DNA from: Bacillota bacterium
Lineage (GTDB): Bacteria > Bacillota > Bacilli > Paenibacillales > Paenibacillaceae
Assembly: GCA_023386495.1 (NCBI GenBank)
Contig: JAEWJS010000056.1
Span: 5,434-69,433 of the forward strand
DNA length: 64,000 bases
Reading direction: 5' to 3'
Position 1 is the stretch's first letter; each line of letters begins with the position of its first letter. The position numbers were made by a program, and so were the translations under genes. Below the pieces are notes generated by a model. It saw only the letters and a list, made by a program, of their open reading frames with translations. It was not told the origin of the DNA and did no database searches. Positions 46,596 to 55,058 of the stretch are shown here, one piece after another.

Positions 46596-48002
46596 GTGAT
46601 CAGGCAGAATCAACGCATTCTAACGCAAGTCTATGTACTATGCGATGCAGCAGTCATGCTGGTCGCCTTCCTCGCGGCATATTGGGTGAAGTTCGACAGC
46701 GGTTGGCTCGACTCGGTCCAGGCGCTGACGTTCTACCGGTACCTGCTCTGGGGAACGGTCTATGCGTTCATGGCGGTTCTCGTAGGCTTCTACACGGGCT
46801 TCTATGCACCGCGCAGGCGGAAGAACTTCGCCGCGGATATTTGGAAAATCACCCAAGTGAACGCCTTGAGCTTCATCGGCTTGCTTAGCATCTTGTTCTT
46901 CGCCAAGCAGATTCATGTCTCGCGGGAGTTCTTGGGGATCTTCCTCGCGCTGAACGTTTCGCTATTAATCTCGTACCGCTACGTGGTGAAGACGTCACTC
47001 GCGCGTCTACGTCGTAAGGGCTACAACAAGAAGTTCATCCTCATCCTAGGCGCTGGTTCGGTCGGCCGCAACTTTCACCAGAACCTGCAGCAGTATCCGG
47101 AGCTGGGCTATGAAGTATTCGGTTTCTTGGATGATTATCAGCAGGAACACGCGGATACGCAAGCTCCTATGGCTCCAATCGTTGGCCAACTGAACGATCT
47201 GGAAGCGATCTTGAAAAGGCACCCCATCGACGAGGTCATTCTTGCCTTGCCGCTGCAAGCTTACGAGAAGTACGCCAGCATCATCGACACCTGCGACAAT
47301 GCAGGGGTGAAGACGCTGATTATTCCGGATTATTTTGACCTGTTGCCGGCTCGTCCATTCTTCGACAACTTCGCGGGCATTCCGCTGATCAATGTGCGAG
47401 ACATTCCGCTCGACGAGCTCAGCAATCGGATCGTGAAGCGGGCGTTCGACATCGTGTTCTCGATTGTGGCGATCCTCGTCAGCTCGCCGGTCATGCTGGC
47501 GGCCTACATCGGCATCAAGCTGACGTCGCCGGGGCCGGTGCTGTTCAAGCAGGAGCGTATGGGGCTCGATCGCCGGACGTTCCAGATGTACAAGTTCCGC
47601 TCGATGCATCTGTCGGACGAGAAGACGGCCGACACGCAGTGGACGGTGGAAAATGATCCGCGCAGAACGAAGTTCGGCGCTTTCCTCAGACGGACGAGCA
47701 TCGACGAGCTTCCGCAGTTCTTCAATGTGCTGCGGGGCGAGATGAGCGTCGTCGGACCGCGTCCGGAGCGTCCGTACTTCGTGGACCAATTCAAGGGCGA
47801 GATTCCGAAGTACATGGTGAAGCACCACATCCGGCCGGGCATCACGGGCTGGGCGCAGACGAATGGGCTGCGCGGCGATACGTCGATCCAAGACCGCATC
47901 ATGCATGACTTATTCTATATCGAGAACTGGACTTTTCTATTCGATCTTAAAATTATCGTGAAGACAATCGTGAAGGGATTCGTGAATCGGAATGCTTACT
48001 GA
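46596..48002 (+). CDS. Polyprenyl-phosphate hexose-1-phosphate transferase (WbaP/WsfP-like)
   Basis: 468 aa initiating transferase that loads the first sugar phosphate onto undecaprenyl phosphate. Four N-terminal membrane segments and a CoA-binding-like middle region (ILGAGSVGRNF, VFGFLDDY) precede the catalytic bacterial-sugar-transferase domain: KRAFDIVFSIVAILVSSPVMLAAYIGIKL, SPGPVLFKQERMGLD, MYKFRSMH, RRTSIDELPQFFNVLRGEMSVVGPRPE and IRPGITGWAQ. GTG 46596 is preferred (AAGGATGG 7 bases upstream, and the usual family length); a longer TTG start at 46530 lacks a good site. Base composition returns to GC-rich here. Confidence 0.9.
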   Translation: MIRQNQRILTQVYVLCDAAVMLVAFLAAYWVKFDSGWLDSVQALTFYRYLLWGTVYAFMAVLVGFYTGFYAPRRRKNFAADIWKITQVNALSFIGLLSILFFAKQIHVSREFLGIFLALNVSLLISYRYVVKTSLARLRRKGYNKKFILILGAGSVGRNFHQNLQQYPELGYEVFGFLDDYQQEHADTQAPMAPIVGQLNDLEAILKRHPIDEVILALPLQAYEKYASIIDTCDNAGVKTLIIPDYFDLLPARPFFDNFAGIPLINVRDIPLDELSNRIVKRAFDIVFSIVAILVSSPVMLAAYIGIKLTSPGPVLFKQERMGLDRRTFQMYKFRSMHLSDEKTADTQWTVENDPRRTKFGAFLRRTSIDELPQFFNVLRGEMSVVGPRPERPYFVDQFKGEIPKYMVKHHIRPGITGWAQTNGLRGDTSIQDRIMHDLFYIENWTFLFDLKIIVKTIVKGFVNRNAY

Positions 48003-48978
48003 GCTTCAGGAACATCCGCGTCCGAGCGTCTCTGTCATTATTCCTACTTATCAAGCCGGCGAGGAGCTGCGCGGTATGCTCGAGCGTCTCTGGACGCAGA
48101 CGCTGCAGCCGCGCGAGATCATCGTCGTCGACTCGAGCTCCAAGGACGGCACGCCCGAGCTGGCGGAGTCCCTCGGCGCGCGCGTCATCCGGATCGACCA
48201 AGCAGACTTCGACCATGGCGGGACCCGCAATTATGCGGCCTCTCTTGCCGTGGGCGAAGTTCTTGTTTTTATGACGCAGGACGCGATGCCTGCAGACGAG
48301 TATCTGTTGGAGCGGTTGGCTGCACCGCTGCTCGCCGACGAACGAACCGCGCATGCGTATGCGCGGCAGCTGCCGCGCCCGGACGCTGCGCTGCTGGAGC
48401 GGCTGGCCCGCGACTACAATTATCCATCGGAGTCGAGGCGACAGGACCGCACCGCAATCCAACAGCTCGGCATCAAGGCCTTCTTCTGCTCGAACGCATG
48501 CGCTGCAGTACGGCGGGAATATTTTCGGGATCGGGGAGGGTTCGCGTCGCCTGTCATCTTCAATGAAGACTTGTTCATGGCGGCGGACAGCATCCTGGCA
48601 GGGTATGCGGTGCAATACGTCGCGGATGCCTGCGTGATCCATTCGCACAACTACTCGCTCTTGCAGCACTTCAAGCGGATGTTCGACAATGGCGTGTCGA
48701 TGCGCAGGAATGACGGTATCTACGCCTACTCGGGCGTCAACAAGGCAGGCTCGGGACTGGTCGGTTACCAGCTGCGCGAATTGGTTAAAGGGAAGAAGCG
48801 GCGGTACATTCCGCGCCTGCTCGCCGAATCTGCGGCTAAGTATGCAGGCTATCAGCTCGGTCGCAGGTATTCGATGCTGCCGAATGCGCTGTGCAGGCGG
48901 TTCAGCATGCATCGTCGCATCTGGAACAAGCTGTCCGCCGAGCCGGGTGCGACGCGATCGACGACAGCCGGCAGCTGA
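47992..48978 (+). CDS. Family 2 glycosyltransferase, rhamnosyltransferase-like
   Basis: 328 aa GT-A enzyme. VSVIIPTYQAGEELRGML and VDSSSKDGT open the nucleotide-binding region; DFDHGGTRNYAASLA is a stretch typical of rhamnosyltransferases, and MTQDAMPAD provides the acidic metal site. FNEDLFMAADSILAGYAV is the ED-containing catalytic region. It overlaps the initiating transferase by 11 bases in another frame, so the two are co-translated. It probably adds the first rhamnose, consistent with the dTDP-rhamnose operon just upstream. Confidence 0.88.
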   Translation: MLTELQEHPRPSVSVIIPTYQAGEELRGMLERLWTQTLQPREIIVVDSSSKDGTPELAESLGARVIRIDQADFDHGGTRNYAASLAVGEVLVFMTQDAMPADEYLLERLAAPLLADERTAHAYARQLPRPDAALLERLARDYNYPSESRRQDRTAIQQLGIKAFFCSNACAAVRREYFRDRGGFASPVIFNEDLFMAADSILAGYAVQYVADACVIHSHNYSLLQHFKRMFDNGVSMRRNDGIYAYSGVNKAGSGLVGYQLRELVKGKKRRYIPRLLAESAAKYAGYQLGRRYSMLPNALCRRFSMHRRIWNKLSAEPGATRSTTAGS

Positions 48979-49019
48979 CTCGACAACAAGCGGGCAATTG
49001 GAGGGGGGACTGTCAGCGA

Positions 49020-49553
49020 ATGCGTAAATGGACGATCGGCCTCATTGTGTTACTCGTGCTGGGAGCTGCGGGCTATTACGGTTATGACTATGCGCGCGGC
49101 TATGTCGCGGATCGCGTCATGGATCAGGTCATCGTGCAGGTGATGAAGGACGAAGGGATTCAGCAGCTGCTGGAGGACCCGGAGATTGCGCGGCTGCTCG
49201 AAGAGGCTGCGGCAGCGGACAATATCGAGGCGCTCCACCAAGGATTGGGCGACAAGACCGGAGGTGCGGGCGGTGCAAGCACAGGTGAAGGCGAAGGCGC
49301 CGATGGCGAAAAAGCTGCTGCGGACGGCATCGTGCCGCGTGAGCTGGTCGTGCGCAATGTGGAAGAGGCGCAGGAGCTTGTGATGAACAAATTTTCCGCA
49401 GGGGCGATTCGGGAATATGCCGGGATGGCACGCGGGGGATTGACGGATGAGGAGCTCGCTGTTCTGGAAGAAGAGGTCATGTCCAAGTTCACGGCAGATG
49501 AGCTCGAATCTCTTAAGCTCGTGGCGTTGATGGAGATGCGGGCGCGCCAATAG
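49020..49553 (+). CDS. Membrane-anchored protein of unknown function
   Basis: 177 aa. A single N-terminal membrane anchor (WTIGLIVLLVLGAAGYYGYDYA) is followed by an acidic helical domain, a Gly/Ala/Glu-rich linker (about 78-98) and a helical C-terminal domain with EEAQELVMNKFSAGAIREYAG and LTDEELAVLEEEVMSKFTADELESLK. ATG 49020 follows GGAGGGGGG by 11 bases; a longer frame upstream overlaps the glycosyltransferase and has no site. Extracellular location inferred. I do not recognise the family. Confidence 0.7.
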   Translation: MRKWTIGLIVLLVLGAAGYYGYDYARGYVADRVMDQVIVQVMKDEGIQQLLEDPEIARLLEEAAAADNIEALHQGLGDKTGGAGGASTGEGEGADGEKAAADGIVPRELVVRNVEEAQELVMNKFSAGAIREYAGMARGGLTDEELAVLEEEVMSKFTADELESLKLVALMEMRARQ

Positions 49554-49611
49554 ACGGGCCGAGGCGAACGGAGTAACCTGCCGGCAAGGGCGGGATATCG
49601 AATGGGGGCGT

Positions 49612-50262
49612 ATGATGGGAAGTGCGTATAGAGCACGGCTGAACGGGTTAATCATTGCGGGCGGGCAGAGCCGGCGGATGGGGGCGGACAAGGCGCTGCT
49701 CCTCGTGAGCGGCAAGCCGCTCTTGGCGACGATGGTCGACCGAATGGCGGAGCATTGCGGCCGAATCGTAATTGCGGTAGGCGATTGCGAACGGGTAGCG
49801 GCATATAAGGAGGCGGTGCTGCCGCATTGCGGCACGCCGGCGTCCCGGATCGCGTTCGCGATCGATCGCTATGCGGACTGCGGTCCGCTCGCGGGCCTGC
49901 ATGCCGGTCTGGCTGAGCTGCAAGACGGCTATGCGCTGGTTATGGGCTGCGATATGCCGCAGCTGTCCGAGACGCTCCTGGAGCGTATGGCAGCTGCGGC
50001 AGAGCGGGAAGATGCGGATGTGGTGCATGCGGCTGGGCAGCCTTTTCACGCGGTGTATCATGCTCGGGCAGGGCGTCTGGCGCTGGAACGGCTGGAGCAG
50101 GAAGATTATCGCTTCATGCGGCTGTTAGACGAAGCCAAGGCGGTGCGGGTCGAGCCGCAGACGGAAGAGGAATGGCAGGCCTTCTTGAACCTGAACTCGC
50201 CGGAGGCGTATCAGGCTTACATGGACCAAGCCAGCGCCGGTAAAGTCTCGAACGGTATGTAG
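49612..50262 (+). CDS. mobA: Molybdenum cofactor guanylyltransferase
   Basis: 216 aa MobA, transferring GMP to molybdopterin to form the bis-MGD cofactor used by nitrate reductases. GLIIAGGQSRRMGADKALL (about 11-29) is the nucleotide-binding signature, CGPLAGLHAGL and GCDMPQLSETLL (metal-binding Asp) follow, and FHAVYHAR is in the C-terminal half. Its presence fits the NasC gene 2 kb away, which needs this cofactor. Confidence 0.9.
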   Translation: MMGSAYRARLNGLIIAGGQSRRMGADKALLLVSGKPLLATMVDRMAEHCGRIVIAVGDCERVAAYKEAVLPHCGTPASRIAFAIDRYADCGPLAGLHAGLAELQDGYALVMGCDMPQLSETLLERMAAAAEREDADVVHAAGQPFHAVYHARAGRLALERLEQEDYRFMRLLDEAKAVRVEPQTEEEWQAFLNLNSPEAYQAYMDQASAGKVSNGM

Positions 50263-50284
50263 GGTGGTGATGATGAACGGAGTG

Positions 50285-50443
50285 CTACTCCATCAGTTCA
50301 GCCTCCTTGCTCGGTTCCATCCGCATCTGGTTCAATGGCTCAATATTGCGCTGTGACTCCTCGTGCGACGGTTTGAGACGGATGCCGAATTGCTTGATCC
50401 ATTCGTTGAATTCCGGTTTCCACTCGTACTTATTGTTCGTCAT
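50285..50443 (-). CDS. Small conserved-looking protein, 52 aa
   Basis: A short frame opens at 50443 with MTNNKYEWKPEFNEWIKQFG and ends LMRE-like with SKEAELME. GGAG lies about 13 bases upstream of the ATG. Codon use matches the GC-rich neighbours. It is charged, soluble and Trp-containing; no family recognised. Convergent with mobA. Confidence 0.5.
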   Translation of the reverse strand: MTNNKYEWKPEFNEWIKQFGIRLKPSHEESQRNIEPLNQMRMEPSKEAELME

Positions 50444-50617
50444 GGCCAACATCTCCGATTAGCAGATTGATACTTCTAGTATAAGGTTCTGCGGCGCGAA
50501 GTAACGCGAACGCTGGATGTCGAATGGATATAATTAACTACATAATTTACCATAAATGGCTGTAGTGCTAATCGCGACCAATATGAGGCTGCTAATGGCG
50601 GCGGGCATGAAGCGCAG

Positions 50618-50672
50618 AGCAAAAAGGACTGTACCCGGACGGAAGGGATCGAAGCTTCCGGGGTACAGTCCT
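50618..50672 (-). terminator. Terminator, copy A of a 55-bp exact repeat
   Basis: AGGACTGTACCC and GGGTACAGTCCT form the stem, with a second inner GGAAG/CTTCC pairing; on the - strand TTTTTGC follows. It terminates the 55-codon gene at 50689. An identical 55-bp copy lies at 51911-51965. Confidence 0.8.
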
Positions 50673-50688
50673 CTATTCCAGTGGGTCG

Positions 50689-50856
50689 CTATTGTCCATC
50701 CCTGGCCTCGTTGATTATCCTTAATGCTTCAGTATCATCTTCGATGTACTCGTTCAGACTGGAAGATTCGTTAAGCTGGTCTAGTACTTCCTTGTTTGAA
50801 AAAATGGCATTGGCCATCTTTTGTTTCTGCAGGTCGTTCATTACTCTGCAGTCCAT
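50689..50856 (-). CDS. Small acidic protein, 55 aa
   Basis: Opens at ATG 50856 (MDCRVMNDLQKQKMANAIF) and ends DTEALRIINEARDGQ; a second Met at 50841 is possible. AAGGATGGTGAT precedes the first ATG, and a strong terminator follows the stop within 20 bases, which supports a real gene. It is divergent from the toxin-like pair at 51026 and might be functionally linked. No family recognised. Confidence 0.5.
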   Translation of the reverse strand: MDCRVMNDLQKQKMANAIFSNKEVLDQLNESSSLNEYIEDDTEALRIINEARDGQ

Positions 50857-50939
50857 AACGATCACCATCCTTGCCGCAATTATATCATAGATGTTGGCTA
50901 ATTATGTTGCGATCGGTGATTGCCATAAGCTCAGTCGCA

Positions 50940-50955
50940 TGAATCCTTGGATTCA
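50940..50955. promoter_or_regulatory. Inverted repeat between divergent small genes
   Basis: TGAATCC-TT-GGATTCA, 7-bp arms, about 70 bases before the start at 51026 and 85 bases before the divergent gene. A candidate operator. Confidence 0.35.
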
Positions 50956-51025
50956 CAATAGGCGTGAGCCTTCTTCCATGATATGATGAAGATAATCCAT
51001 TCCCCGTAACAGGATGATGCCTATT

Positions 51026-51415
51026 ATGAACTTGGTCGATAAAAAGAAGAAGGCTGCGGAGCTTGTAGCCTTCATGAAGCGGAATGATCCTGCATGGAAG
51101 CCGGGTTCGGATCAACATCACTTGAAGCGGCGAAAGCGTAAAGGTCATCTGCCGGATGACTATACATTGGACAACTATAATAACTTGATACGAAAGCTAT
51201 GCACGTCCGATGAGCATGAAGTCTATGTATATCATTTGCTGGGCTTTGATCAAGACTATTACGTGTTCGGCGACGGGGTTTACTGGATAGCTATCATTGG
51301 AGAGAATGGATTAATGGAGACAGCTTTTCCCCCAGATTCCTATTCCGGTTACTTGGCACCTGAAGGTGGATACCGATTACTGGGAACAATCAAGGAGGTG
51401 CTCCAATATGTCTAG
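51026..51415 (+). CDS. Possible BECR-fold (barnase/EndoU/RelE-like) toxin
   Basis: 129 aa basic protein (ATG 51014 also possible; AGGA lies 11 bases before 51026). The pattern DQHHLKRRKRKGHLP, a Tyr/Asn helix (LDNYNNLIRKL), a strand HEVYVYHLLGFDQDYYVFGD, and a final WIAIIGENGLMETAFPPD resembles small nucleases of the barnase-EndoU-colicin E5/D-RelE fold, where conserved His/Arg residues are catalytic. It overlaps the next gene by 8 bases. Function is inferred from pattern only. Confidence 0.5.
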   Translation: MNLVDKKKKAAELVAFMKRNDPAWKPGSDQHHLKRRKRKGHLPDDYTLDNYNNLIRKLCTSDEHEVYVYHLLGFDQDYYVFGDGVYWIAIIGENGLMETAFPPDSYSGYLAPEGGYRLLGTIKEVLQYV

Positions 51416-51755
51416 GCAAAACGATATTCATCAATATGGGATGGATGTGCAAGACTTGGACGCCAGCCCTTTTGAAATGATCGAGATGTTACGGTCGCGA
51501 AGCAAAATTCATTCGTATTTCCGGGAATTGACGGACGAAGAGAAGCTGGAGGTCAATCGGTATGATTTGATGCTGTTGTTCAACGCCCAAGCGTTCTACG
51601 ATAAGCTCAAACTCGTCCATGACTTCCAATGCTCTAATAAGCCCGATGACGAATGGTGGTGGCATCTGCATGACGTGGTGCGGGCGTTCAACAAGAGAAG
51701 CTTCTCAATCAGCTTTGCAGACGCGCATGGAGATTTGATGGTTAATATGACCTAA
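51408..51755 (+). CDS. Possible antitoxin/immunity partner
   Basis: 115 aa acidic protein starting at ATG 51408, after a strong AAGGAGGTG inside the preceding gene's end. It has ASPFEMIEMLRSRSKIHSYF, YDLMLLFNAQAFYDKLKLVHDF and DEWWWHLHDVVRAFNKRSFSISF. No recognised domain. Overlap and opposite charge to the upstream protein suggest a co-regulated pair, such as toxin with immunity protein or antitoxin. A terminator follows. Confidence 0.5.
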   Translation: MSRQNDIHQYGMDVQDLDASPFEMIEMLRSRSKIHSYFRELTDEEKLEVNRYDLMLLFNAQAFYDKLKLVHDFQCSNKPDDEWWWHLHDVVRAFNKRSFSISFADAHGDLMVNMT

Positions 51756-51769
51756 AATTGCTGTTGCCA

Positions 51770-51806
51770 GCCAACCCCACTACATGATGTGAGGTTGGCC
51801 TTTTTT
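51770..51806 (+). terminator. Terminator of the toxin-like pair
   Basis: GCCAACC (51770-51776) pairs with GGTTGGC (51793-51799), followed by six Ts. Confidence 0.85.
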
Positions 51807-51910
51807 GTGTGGAATGCCTACACAAGAAGGCATAGCGGAAAAGCCCTTAACGGCAAGCTTGGAGGGTCTACTTCCAATACTTCTTAGATGTTGAGGTGTG
51901 GGGTTCGGGA

Positions 51911-51965
51911 AGCAAAAAGGACTGTACCCGGACGGAAGGGATCGAAGCTTCCGGGGTACAGTCCT
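51911..51965 (-). terminator. Terminator of nasC, copy B of a 55-bp exact repeat
   Basis: Same 55 bases as at 50618-50672; on the - strand the stem is followed by TTTTTGC, 50 bases past the nasC stop codon. Confidence 0.85.
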
Positions 51966-52016
51966 TCTTGTGTTGCGGTACGGGCGCGGGCGGCGCTTAC
52001 GAGGGTGGGGGAGTGG

Positions 52017-54410
52017 TCAAATACCGCCCTCGTTCGCCGCGCGCAGCCGCGCCCGGTCTTGCGGCACGGAACCGCTGCCGCCTCCGATGGAATCCGCAGC
52101 CGCGGCTGCGGAGGCGGTGCGTCCGGGTGCCGCCGGGACGCCGGCGGGACGTGCAGCGCCTCTGGCAGCAGCCGCCGCGGACGCGTCCGGCGAAGCGGCG
52201 CCGCCGGTATTGACGCCGTCGGCGTCCTCGCCGAGCGATTCGCGGTCGGCGCGTTCGACGCGCACGGCGCAGATCTTGAACTCCGGCATCCGGCTGATCG
52301 GATGCAGGGCGTCGTTGGTGAGGCGATTGATCGATAGCTCGCCGCCCCAGTGGAAAGGGACGAACACTGTCGTCCTGTGAATGTCGGGCGAGATCTTGGC
52401 ATCGAACACGAGCGAGCCGCGGCGCGTCGTGAGCCGCACGCGATCCCCGGGGCGCAGGAGCAGCTTCTCCGCTAGCGATGGATGGATCTCCGCCACCGGC
52501 ACGGGCGCCTTCTTCATAAGCGCCTCGGTGCGGCGGGTCTGTACGCCGCTCAGGTACTGGCTGCCGACGCGGCCGGTCGTCAGGATGTACGGGTACGCGG
52601 CATCCGTCGTCTCGGCCGGCTTTTGCGGCGTAATGCCGAAAAGCTTGGCGCGGCCGCCTGGACGAGCGAACGCGAGGTCCGTGAACATGCGCGGCGTGCC
52701 GGGATGATCCTCGGCAGGGCAGGGCCAGAATACGCCCTTCTCCTCGACCAAGCGGCGATACGTGATGCCGCTGTAATCGGCGGGCCCGCCTGCGGACGCG
52801 CGGCGCAGCTCGTTGAACACCGCTTCCGGCGATTCGAACCGGAAGTACTGCCCCCGGCCGAGCCGCTCGGCCAATTCGCAGATGAGCTTATAATCCGGCA
52901 TGGCTTCGCCCGGCGGCACCAGCGCTTGCGCGCGATGGAAGACGCGGCCTTCCAGGTTCGTGAGTGTGCCCTCTGCCTCGAGAAAAGAGGTCCCAGGCAG
53001 CACCCAGTCCGCGTAAGCGCAAGTCTCCGTCTCGAACAGATCGACGACGACGAGCAGCTCGAGCTTCTCGAGCGCGGCAGCGACGCGTGCGCTGTTCGGG
53101 CTGGAGACGAGCGGGTTCGAGCCGAGCACGATCATCGCCTTGATCTCGCCCTCGTGAATGCGGTCGAACAGCTCGTAAGCCGACACGCCCTTGCCCGGCA
53201 GCTCTGCCGGGTCGATGCCCCATACGCCCGCTACATGCTCGCGGGCGGCAGGGTCCTCGATCAGCCGGTAGCCTGGCAGCTGATCGGCCTTCTGGCCGTG
53301 CTCGCGGCCGCCTTGGCCGTTCGCTTGGCCCGTGACGGCGCCGAAGCCGCTGTTCGGCTTGCCGATTTTGCCTGTGAGCAGGCAGAGGTTGATGTAATTA
53401 AGCGTGTGCTCCACGCCGTTCGTCTGCTGCTCCAGGCCGCGCGCGGTCAGGATCACGCCGGATTCGGCCTTCGCGAAGCCGCGCGCGACCGTGCGGATTA
53501 CCTCGACCGGAATGCCGGTATAGAGCGAGACGCGGTCCGGCGAGAACTCGGCGACGGCCTTGCGCACATCCTCGATGCCTTCGGTATGCTTCGCGACGAA
53601 GTCGGCATCGTAGAGCCGCTCTTCGAGAATGACATGCAGCAGGCCGCTCGTGAAGACGGAGTCGAAGCCCGGCTGCAACGGAATGTGAATGTCCGCGATC
53701 TTCGAGGTCATCGTCTGGCGCGGATCGATCGTGACGATGACCGCCTTCTGTTGCTTCTTGGCTGCGAGCAGATAAGGCATCATCGTCGGCTGGCATTCGG
53801 CAATGTTCGTGCCGGCCAGAATGATGTACTTCGCGCCTGCGATATCCTCGAGCGGCAGGTTCAGCCCGCGGTCGATGCCGAACGCGCGGTTCTGCGCCGC
53901 GGCGGCCGAGGACATGCAGTAGCGGCCGTTATAGTCGATGTAGCGCGATCGCAGGGCGACACGCGTGAACTTGCCGAGCAGGTAGGAGACCTCGTTGGTC
54001 AGCGAACCGCCGCCGAACACGGACACTGCATCCGGGCCGTATCGGGCTTGAATGTCTTGGATGCGCGACGCGATATCAGTCAGCGCGGTATCCCAGGCTG
54101 CGCGCTCCAGCGGACGGGCGAGTGCGGCGGCGCGGCCTGTGCCGCCCATTGGAGCTGCCGTGACTGCCGCGTCGATCGGCGACCTGCGGTACGGATAGAG
54201 CAGCCGGTCCGGATGGACGACATGCCCGATGGAATTGAAGCCCTTCTGGCACAGGCGGCCGGCGGCGACGGGGAAGTCCGGGCTGGGCTTCACTTCGTAG
54301 CCGTGCTCGCCGCTTGCGGGCACCAGCTCGATGCCGCACTGCATGCTGCAATAGCAGCAATGGGAAGTAAGCCGGTCTTGATTCGGATGTGCGGCGATTG
54401 GCGCTGCCAT
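52017..54410 (-). CDS. nasC: Assimilatory nitrate reductase catalytic subunit
   Basis: 797 aa molybdopterin oxidoreductase reducing nitrate to nitrite in the cytoplasm. The N-terminal [4Fe-4S] site is Cys-rich (HCCYCSMQCG at about 17-26, then GRLCQKG). The molybdopterin domains contain GGGSLTNEVSYLLGKF, FGIDRGLNLPLEDI, ILAGTNIAECQP and TGKIGKPNSGFGAVTGQANGQG; the C-terminal dinucleotide-binding domain starts near YPYILTTGRVGSQYLSGVQTRR. There is no Tat signal, as expected for a cytoplasmic enzyme. The last 70 residues are Ala/Gly-rich and atypical. No NasB-like electron-donor subunit is in the window. GGAGGG precedes ATG 54410. Confidence 0.93.
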   Translation of the reverse strand: MAAPIAAHPNQDRLTSHCCYCSMQCGIELVPASGEHGYEVKPSPDFPVAAGRLCQKGFNSIGHVVHPDRLLYPYRRSPIDAAVTAAPMGGTGRAAALARPLERAAWDTALTDIASRIQDIQARYGPDAVSVFGGGSLTNEVSYLLGKFTRVALRSRYIDYNGRYCMSSAAAAQNRAFGIDRGLNLPLEDIAGAKYIILAGTNIAECQPTMMPYLLAAKKQQKAVIVTIDPRQTMTSKIADIHIPLQPGFDSVFTSGLLHVILEERLYDADFVAKHTEGIEDVRKAVAEFSPDRVSLYTGIPVEVIRTVARGFAKAESGVILTARGLEQQTNGVEHTLNYINLCLLTGKIGKPNSGFGAVTGQANGQGGREHGQKADQLPGYRLIEDPAAREHVAGVWGIDPAELPGKGVSAYELFDRIHEGEIKAMIVLGSNPLVSSPNSARVAAALEKLELLVVVDLFETETCAYADWVLPGTSFLEAEGTLTNLEGRVFHRAQALVPPGEAMPDYKLICELAERLGRGQYFRFESPEAVFNELRRASAGGPADYSGITYRRLVEEKGVFWPCPAEDHPGTPRMFTDLAFARPGGRAKLFGITPQKPAETTDAAYPYILTTGRVGSQYLSGVQTRRTEALMKKAPVPVAEIHPSLAEKLLLRPGDRVRLTTRRGSLVFDAKISPDIHRTTVFVPFHWGGELSINRLTNDALHPISRMPEFKICAVRVERADRESLGEDADGVNTGGAASPDASAAAAARGAARPAGVPAAPGRTASAAAAADSIGGGSGSVPQDRARLRAANEGGI

Positions 54411-54515
54411 AGTCGATCCCTCCAGTGCTCGGTCTATAAGTTAGGCGATACATCGCGTTGCTTTTGCTTGTGCGCGTTGCTCATCTATCTCTTGCGTAAT
54501 CTCATACCTCATACC

Positions 54516-54695
54516 TCATGCCCGTGCGACGTTCATTTCCCTGTCGCGTGTGCGAATCTCCGCGCCGTCTCGATCTGCCTGCTCGACACCCTTATCGGCG
54601 GTCTCCGCGTTGTCGTAGGCTGCATCGGCAGGAACCATCCCCCAGAGATCCATGACATCCAACAGGTCGTAGTCGCAGCCTTCAAAAGCGTCCAT
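54516..54695 (-). CDS. Small acidic protein upstream of nasC, 59 aa
   Basis: ATG 54695 follows GGAGGTGA by 5 bases. The product begins MDAFEGCDYDLLDVMDLW, is Asp/Ala/Glu-rich, and is probably soluble. It lies 105 bases upstream of nasC in the same orientation and could be part of the nitrate-assimilation unit. The GTG at 54704 falls inside the ribosome binding site and is not used. No family recognised. Confidence 0.5.
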   Translation of the reverse strand: MDAFEGCDYDLLDVMDLWGMVPADAAYDNAETADKGVEQADRDGAEIRTRDREMNVARA

Positions 54696-54704
54696 ACCCG
54701 TCAC

Positions 54705-55058
54705 CTCCGATCGGATCGTTCAGCGAATTCACACTTCAGGGCAATCAGGCAGCAATAGTGGGAAAAGCTCCCGCTAATATTGCGATGTTGCAGTATCGGT
54801 GAGAAATAGCGGGAAAAGCTCCCGTTGATCAAGGTGAAAACCGTGTATAGTGTCGTTCGGGCTGGATTAGCGGGAAGAATTCCGGCTAATGCGGGTACTT
54901 CGGCTGGTGGCAAGATTTTAGCGGGAGGAATTCCGGCTAATCCTACGACTACGCGTTTCAGCATCAGCCGAATAAGCGTCTCAGCACCAGCCTAGCCCCG
55001 ACCGCGAACACTCCCCCGCAAACGAATCAACCTTCAACCAACAACTACTCTCCCATGC
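54705..55058. repeat. Intergenic hairpin pairs spaced 51 nt
   Basis: No gene. Two copies of AGYGGGA-AAAGC-TCCCGYT begin at 54757 and 54808 (51 apart), and two copies of TTAGCGGGA(A/G)GAATTCCGGCTAA begin at 54867 and 54918 (again 51 apart). All can form short hairpins in either transcript. They lie between narK and the small gene upstream of nasC. Confidence 0.65.
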
